Shown: piece by piece, positions 7,314 through 10,902 of the stretch
How positions within the stretch are numbered: position 1 is the first letter of the stretch
How the letters are laid out: every line of letters begins with the position of its first letter
From: Alistipes sp.
GTDB lineage: Bacteria; Bacteroidota; Bacteroidia; Bacteroidales; Rikenellaceae
Length of the DNA: 10,902 bases
Assembly (NCBI GenBank): GCA_009774895.1
Contig: VSOO01000038.1
Span: forward strand, 1-10,902
Direction of reading: 5' to 3'
Notes under the pieces: generated by a model
Told to the model about the DNA's origin: nothing
The model's input: the letters and a program-made list of their open reading frames with translations, nothing else
The model's database searches: none
Made by a program: the position numbers and the translations under genes

Positions 7314-7871
7314 TCACTCCGTCTTGTAGAGGTCGATCTCTCCGGTTTCGACCTTGCGGTAGAGATCGGCCAGTTCGGCGATCACGGGCGAAATGTACTC
7401 GATGGTGTCGTGCACCGCGGTTTTGTCGCCCTCGCCGCGGATGCGGTAGAGCATGGCGGCGTAGAGCGCGCGGAAACAGAGCTCGGTGTCGCTCATGCCC
7501 GGATTGCCCACGATGCGCCGCAACTGGGGCAGGTGGGGTTCGAGCCGCGCGAAGGTCGCGCGGTAGTGCGCACCGACGGGGAGCTGTTGCAGCCGCAGGT
7601 GCAGGTCGTGGAGGTCGGCGATCAGGTGCAGCGTGTGTTCGAGGTGTCCCTTCTCCTCCTTGCCCTCGCGGCGCAGAAGCCCCGCGATGTCGAGGTACCA
7701 GAGCAGAAACACGGGGCGCTGCTCTTCGGCGATGTCCTTGCGCGGCTCGATCAGCTGGCTGTAAATCGCCTCGGGGCTGAACTGGAGCGCCCGCAGCAGG
7801 TCCTCCAGCTGCCAGAGGTAGAGAATGTATTCGGCGATGTTTTCGCGACGTTTGTTTTGTGCTATGTCCAT
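7314..7871 (-). CDS. DUF4924 family protein of unknown function
   Basis: A 185-residue soluble, mostly alpha-helical protein with no signal peptide or membrane segment. The N terminus MDIAQNKRRENIAEYILYLWQLEDLLRA matches my memory of the Bacteroidota-restricted DUF4924 family, whose function is unknown. The rest is rich in Leu, His, Arg and acidic residues in helical heptad-like patterns, with a YISPVIAELADLY helix near the C terminus. No catalytic motif or metal site is apparent, although histidines are frequent between residues 85 and 130. It lies 55 bp downstream of the phosphate transporter gene in the same orientation, with no promoter consensus in between, so co-transcription is likely. 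A functional link to phosphate uptake is only suggested by position. Confidence 0.8.
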   Translation of the reverse strand: MDIAQNKRRENIAEYILYLWQLEDLLRALQFSPEAIYSQLIEPRKDIAEEQRPVFLLWYLDIAGLLRREGKEEKGHLEHTLHLIADLHDLHLRLQQLPVGAHYRATFARLEPHLPQLRRIVGNPGMSDTELCFRALYAAMLYRIRGEGDKTAVHDTIEYISPVIAELADLYRKVETGEIDLYKTE

Positions 7872-7926
7872 GTTGCGTCGTTTGTGCGGGCGGTAGGTGC
7901 GGTGAGCAAGGCCGCTATGCGGAGTT

Positions 7927-10155
7927 TTATTTCTTGATCCAGAGGGTCGTGGCGCCCTTGTGCCGCAGGAAGTACTGCTGCGACTTGAGCAGGTTGCGCG
8001 ACTGGAGGACCATGCTCTTGGTCTCGTTGAGGATCGTGAGGTAGAGCATGCTGGCCTTGGTGTTCGACTGGGCGTTGTTGATGCGTGTGAGCTCCGACTT
8101 GATGGCGTCGGCGATCGACTCGAAGAGCTGGTCGCGCAGCGAGAGCACCATCTCGATGTCCGAGAAGTCGCCCGTGCCGAGCATGTGGTTGATGTGGCGG
8201 TAGATCGACTCCACGTCGTCGTTGATGTGCATCAGGTCGTCGGTCTGCTCCTTCGAGAGGCCCTCGTGGTTGTTGTCGATGTGTTCGAACGCCGGACGCG
8301 TGATGTGCATCAGCGCCTTGGTCATCTCGTTCAGGTAATCGACCACCTGCACGTAGTAGTGCGCCGTGTCCACGTCGCTGCTCTGGAGCTTGCGGAGCGT
8401 TGGCATGAGCGAATATTTGCGTTCGCGTGCCTGGTAGAAGAGGTCGTTCGACTCCTTCACCATGTCGCGCAGCACCTTGCGGTTCTCCTTGAAGACGCCG
8501 ATGAGCGTGCGGTCGTAGATCTGCGTGGCCGCATCCATCGTGCGGCTCACCTCCTCCGTGAGGTTGGCGATGATGGTCTCCTTGGTCTGGGGTTTGGCGG
8601 CTTTCGCGGCTTCGGCGCCCTTTTTCTTGGGCAGGTTGCTGTGCACGAGCATGTAGCCGCAGAGCACCGTCACTATGACGAATGCGGGGGTGCCGCCGTA
8701 GATCAGCGCCAGGCCGACCACGAAAGCGATCAGGAAGCCGCCGAGCGCCGTGACGAACCAGCCTGCGACCACGGTCATGACGCCCGAGATGCGGTAGACG
8801 GCGCTCTCGCGGCCCCAGGCGCGGTCGGCGAGCGACGAACCCATGGCCACCATGAAGCACACGTAGGTGGTCGAAAGAGGCAGTTTGAGCGACGTGGCCA
8901 CCGAAATCAGCAGGGCCGAGGTGGTGAGGTTCACCGTGGCGCGGATCATGTCGAAGGGGGCGCCCGAGTGCTCCACGTCCTCGATTTCGAAGCGTTTGGC
9001 GACGGCTGTGCGGAACCGTTCGGGGAAGATCCGCTCCATGCCGGCATTGATGCCGAGGGCCGCGCGCACGATCGTGCGCGAGAAGGCCGACGAGCCGTAC
9101 TGCGTCGAACCGTCGTCGCCCTGCGCCGTGAGCGAGAGTTCGGTTTCGGTCACGTGGAGCGCCTTTTTCGAGGTCCACAGCGTGAGGATCATCACGGCGC
9201 CCGCCGCCAGCAGAATGAGGAAGTTGGCCGGAACGTTCTCGTTGAGCGCCTCCATGAGCATCGTGGTGCTGCCCGCCTCGCGTGCGATGCCGTAGGCGTC
9301 GAAGCCGGCGACCGGCACGCCGATGAAGTTCACCAGGTCGTTGCCCGCGAAAGCGAGGGCGAGGGCGAAGGTGCCCGAGAGGATCGTGATGCGCAGGATG
9401 TTGATCTTCATGCGCTGCACGATGAAGAGCAGCAGCGTGCAGGCCGCCCAGCAGATGAGCAGCGCCAGGGCGAGGTGGTGATCCACGAAATCGAGGAACG
9501 TGTTGTCGCGCAGTGCGTTCTTGAGCCCCTTGAAGACGGCGAAGTAGACGATGGCCGTGAGCGAGGCGCCGCACCACAGCGAGCCGTAGCGGCGGAAGAG
9601 GGCGATGTAGCGGAAGGTGAAGATGAGGCGCGAGAGGTACATGATCGCCGTGCCGCACGTGAAGGCGATGACCACCGACAGCAGGATGGCCGAGACGATG
9701 CCCAGGGCACGCGTGGCGTTAATGTAGTGGCCGATTTCGGCGGCGCCGACGGTGGGGTCGTTCGATATTTTGTAGATCGAGACGGCGATGGCCGAGCCCA
9801 GGAGGCAGAAGACAAGCGACACGGTGGTCGAGGTGGGCAGACCCCACGAGTTGTAGAGATCGAGCAGGATGATGTTGGCGAACATCACGCCCAGGTAGAG
9901 CATCATCACTTCGTGGAACGTGAAGAGCCCGGGGTTGAACATGCCGCTGCGGGCCACCTCCATCATGCCGCTCGACGTGACCACGCCGAGCAGGATGCCC
10001 ACCGATGCCACGCCGAGGATGGTTTTCATGGGTGCGGCTTTGGAGCCGATGGCCGACGTGAGGAAGTTCACGGCGTCGTTGGTTACGCCGACGAAGAGGC
10101 CCGAGACTGCGAGAATGCCCAGAATGACGACGATGACTGTGTAGATTTCGCTCAT
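7927..10155 (-). CDS. PiT-family inorganic phosphate transporter with C-terminal PhoU-like (DUF47-type) domain
   Basis: A 742-residue inner-membrane protein that should import inorganic phosphate by cation symport. The transporter part (about residues 1-505) carries the inverted-repeat signatures of the family twice: GVTNDAVN (23-30) and AGNDLVN (270-276), and the serine-threonine motifs GLPTSTT (105-111) and LPLSTT (about residue 425). A lysine/alanine-rich linker (KKKGAEAAKAAKPQTK, about 508-523) leads to some 220 residues of charged amphipathic helices without membrane segments, resembling PhoU/DUF47 proteins. The ATG at 10155 (MSEIYTV) is preferred over an upstream TTG because it matches the usual start of the family. 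DUF4924 follows 55 bp downstream. Sulphate or another oxyanion as substrate is less likely given the ND/N repeat motifs. Confidence 0.92.
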   Translation of the reverse strand: MSEIYTVIVVILGILAVSGLFVGVTNDAVNFLTSAIGSKAAPMKTILGVASVGILLGVVTSSGMMEVARSGMFNPGLFTFHEVMMLYLGVMFANIILLDLYNSWGLPTSTTVSLVFCLLGSAIAVSIYKISNDPTVGAAEIGHYINATRALGIVSAILLSVVIAFTCGTAIMYLSRLIFTFRYIALFRRYGSLWCGASLTAIVYFAVFKGLKNALRDNTFLDFVDHHLALALLICWAACTLLLFIVQRMKINILRITILSGTFALALAFAGNDLVNFIGVPVAGFDAYGIAREAGSTTMLMEALNENVPANFLILLAAGAVMILTLWTSKKALHVTETELSLTAQGDDGSTQYGSSAFSRTIVRAALGINAGMERIFPERFRTAVAKRFEIEDVEHSGAPFDMIRATVNLTTSALLISVATSLKLPLSTTYVCFMVAMGSSLADRAWGRESAVYRISGVMTVVAGWFVTALGGFLIAFVVGLALIYGGTPAFVIVTVLCGYMLVHSNLPKKKGAEAAKAAKPQTKETIIANLTEEVSRTMDAATQIYDRTLIGVFKENRKVLRDMVKESNDLFYQARERKYSLMPTLRKLQSSDVDTAHYYVQVVDYLNEMTKALMHITRPAFEHIDNNHEGLSKEQTDDLMHINDDVESIYRHINHMLGTGDFSDIEMVLSLRDQLFESIADAIKSELTRINNAQSNTKASMLYLTILNETKSMVLQSRNLLKSQQYFLRHKGATTLWIKK

Positions 10156-10176
10156 GGCTGCGTAATTTTTGCTGTC

Positions 10177-10184
10177 CAAAATTA
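10177..10184 (-). promoter_or_regulatory. Candidate -7 element of the phosphate transporter promoter
   Basis: On the - strand TAATTTTG (10184 to 10177) matches TAnnTTTG and lies about 22 bp upstream of the chosen ATG. I see no good TTTG at the expected -33 distance, so the promoter is either weak, activator-dependent or misplaced. A second, one-mismatch candidate, TAATATTG, lies about 35 bp further upstream. Confidence 0.4.
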
Positions 10185-10265
10185 CGCCAAATTCGAGACC
10201 GATCTTCCCGATATGGCCAATATTAACGAAAATTTAACACGAATCGTCGGTCGTGCGGATGCGGG

Positions 10266-10308
10266 AAAAACTGCGGAGCGCACCGAATGCATTTTCGGTG
10301 CGCTCCGC
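10266..10308 (-). terminator. Strong intrinsic terminator of the right-edge gene
   Basis: A perfect 15-bp stem (10273-10287 with 10294-10308, 6-nt loop) begins 30 bp after the stop of the - strand gene ending at 10339. On that strand it is followed by AGTTTTTCCC, with five consecutive T residues. This insulates the phosphate transporter unit from upstream transcription. Confidence 0.88.
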
Positions 10309-10338
10309 TGGTCGGATGGATACAGGAGCTTGGGCTCC

Positions 10339-10824
10339 TTACTCGACTGGTACGTCGTACACGGCTCCGCTCGCGGTGGCGATGCGGAGCGTAAGTCCAT
10401 ACTCCGATATGGATTCGGGTGCTTCAGTGAGGTGTAGTCTGAGAATATCTTGACTACCGTATTTCCCGGAGTCCGGAAGCCAAATGAACGACAGATCCTC
10501 TTTCGTGCAATCGCTCAGCAGCTTCGTGATCGGTTCGAGTTCGGGCTGGATGGCTTTATAGAATATGCTACCCCGGTCTGAGAATTCTTCGGGCATCGTG
10601 CTCCAGTCGTAATTATAGGTATATCCGCTCTCGATGTGCCGACGTGCCGATGTGGTTTCGATCCGACAGAAAGCATTCCATGATTCACCGGGGGCGATTC
10701 CGTTCCATTCGCGGTCTGCTGTAAGGTCGATTGCTGTAATATCGTCGGCAAGATACATATAGTGCATGAAAGCACCTCTAACGCCGGGACCATAAGGCAA
10801 GTTTCGGGGAGTATCATAATTCAC
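10339..10824 (-). CDS. Unrecognised protein, possibly the C-terminal part of a nonsense-interrupted gene
   Basis: The frame encodes up to 161 residues if the GTG at 10824 is used; an ATG at 10767 would give 142. I do not recognise the family. The sequence is protein-like: rich in aromatic residues and mixed polarity (YGPGVRGAFMHYMYLADDI, NGIAPGESWNAFCRIE, LSFIWLPDSGKYGSQDILRLH), ending GAVYDVPVE. It looks like a beta-rich, possibly exported domain, but no signal peptide or lipobox is visible in the frame. The same frame runs upstream to a TAA at 10843-10845 with no ATG between, and beyond that stop continues as protein-like sequence to the window edge. Base composition is clearly lower in GC than the neighbours. 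A strong terminator follows, which supports real transcription. Confidence 0.5.
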   Translation of the reverse strand: MNYDTPRNLPYGPGVRGAFMHYMYLADDITAIDLTADREWNGIAPGESWNAFCRIETTSARRHIESGYTYNYDWSTMPEEFSDRGSIFYKAIQPELEPITKLLSDCTKEDLSFIWLPDSGKYGSQDILRLHLTEAPESISEYGLTLRIATASGAVYDVPVE

Positions 10825-10842
10825 ATCGCGGCGTTTTACGCA

Positions 10843-10902
10843 TTATGCTTCGTATTCGGCGGAGTTGTCGTAGAGATATGATTTAAGTTTTCCTTCAACG
10901 GG
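10843..10902 (-). pseudogene. C-terminal end of an upstream frame, or 5' part of a broken gene
   Basis: From the right edge the - strand frame reads PVEGKLKSYLYDNSAEYEA and stops at TAA. It is in the same frame as the gene ending at 10339, with only six sense codons between the stop and its GTG. Either it is the tail of a separate upstream gene, or the two are one gene split by a nonsense codon. Twenty codons are too few to assign a family. Confidence 0.35.

Noticed and set aside
10156..10179. TTG start for the phosphate transporter, adding eight residues
   Set aside because: The TTG overlaps the candidate -7 promoter element, and the added residues (MDSKNYAA) do not resemble the family start. 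The ATG at 10155 gives the usual MxxIYTVIVVIL beginning.
7960..10437. An 825-codon open frame on the + strand opposite the phosphate transporter
   Set aside because: It is antisense to a clear PiT gene. Its translation is a low-complexity mix of Arg, His, Glu, Asp, Val and Gly, typical of the complement of GC-rich codons, with no family signature.
10310..10902. Mobile element or toxin-antitoxin at the right edge
   Set aside because: There are no inverted repeats at ends, transposase motifs, integrase signatures or small paired genes in the visible part. Only an unrecognised gene fragment is present.

Overview
The window reads as a chromosomal segment of a GC-rich member of the Bacteroidota, most likely an Alistipes-like Rikenellaceae. 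This rests on protein families and promoters, not on a database search. A DUF4924-type protein, a PiT phosphate transporter with a PhoU-like tail, an extended RodA and promoters of the form TTTG-N19-TACCTTTG without evident Shine-Dalgarno sequences are all typical of that phylum. There are no mobile elements, CRISPR arrays, tRNAs or rRNAs. Most of the window is core housekeeping DNA.

Left block (1-4483, + strand): the 3' end of the elongation transpeptidase gene mrdA (PBP2), then rodA overlapping it by 11 bp, then, 6 bp later, a PMCA-type calcium P-type ATPase. The three appear to be one transcription unit. PBP2 and RodA together build side-wall peptidoglycan. The ATPase may be co-expressed with them. 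The block ends in a terminator with a perfect 15-bp stem (4503-4540).

Middle block (4484-7209, - strand): murA and tdk form a two-gene operon (14 bp gap) that converges on the left block and has its own GC-rich hairpin at 4750-4784. MurA has Asp in place of the usual catalytic Cys, which predicts intrinsic fosfomycin insensitivity. Upstream of murA lies a 310-bp gene-free stretch holding the murA promoter and the terminator of rpmH. The rpmH gene (ribosomal protein L34, 53 aa) is a small monocistronic gene with the best promoter of the window.

Right block (7314-10155, - strand): a PiT-family phosphate transporter with a PhoU-like C-terminal domain is followed 55 bp later by a DUF4924 gene, probably co-transcribed.

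Right edge (10156-10902): an intergenic stretch holds the phosphate transporter promoter and a strong intrinsic terminator. That terminator closes an unrecognised, less GC-rich gene on the - strand. The reading frame of this last gene continues upstream across an in-frame TAA into more protein-like sequence, so it may be a nonsense-interrupted gene.

I found no convincing evidence of an undescribed multi-gene system. The points most worth a second look are the MurA active-site substitution, the roughly 100-residue insertion in RodA, the broken or oddly started gene at the right edge, and the overlap of a terminator-like element with the rpmH promoter.
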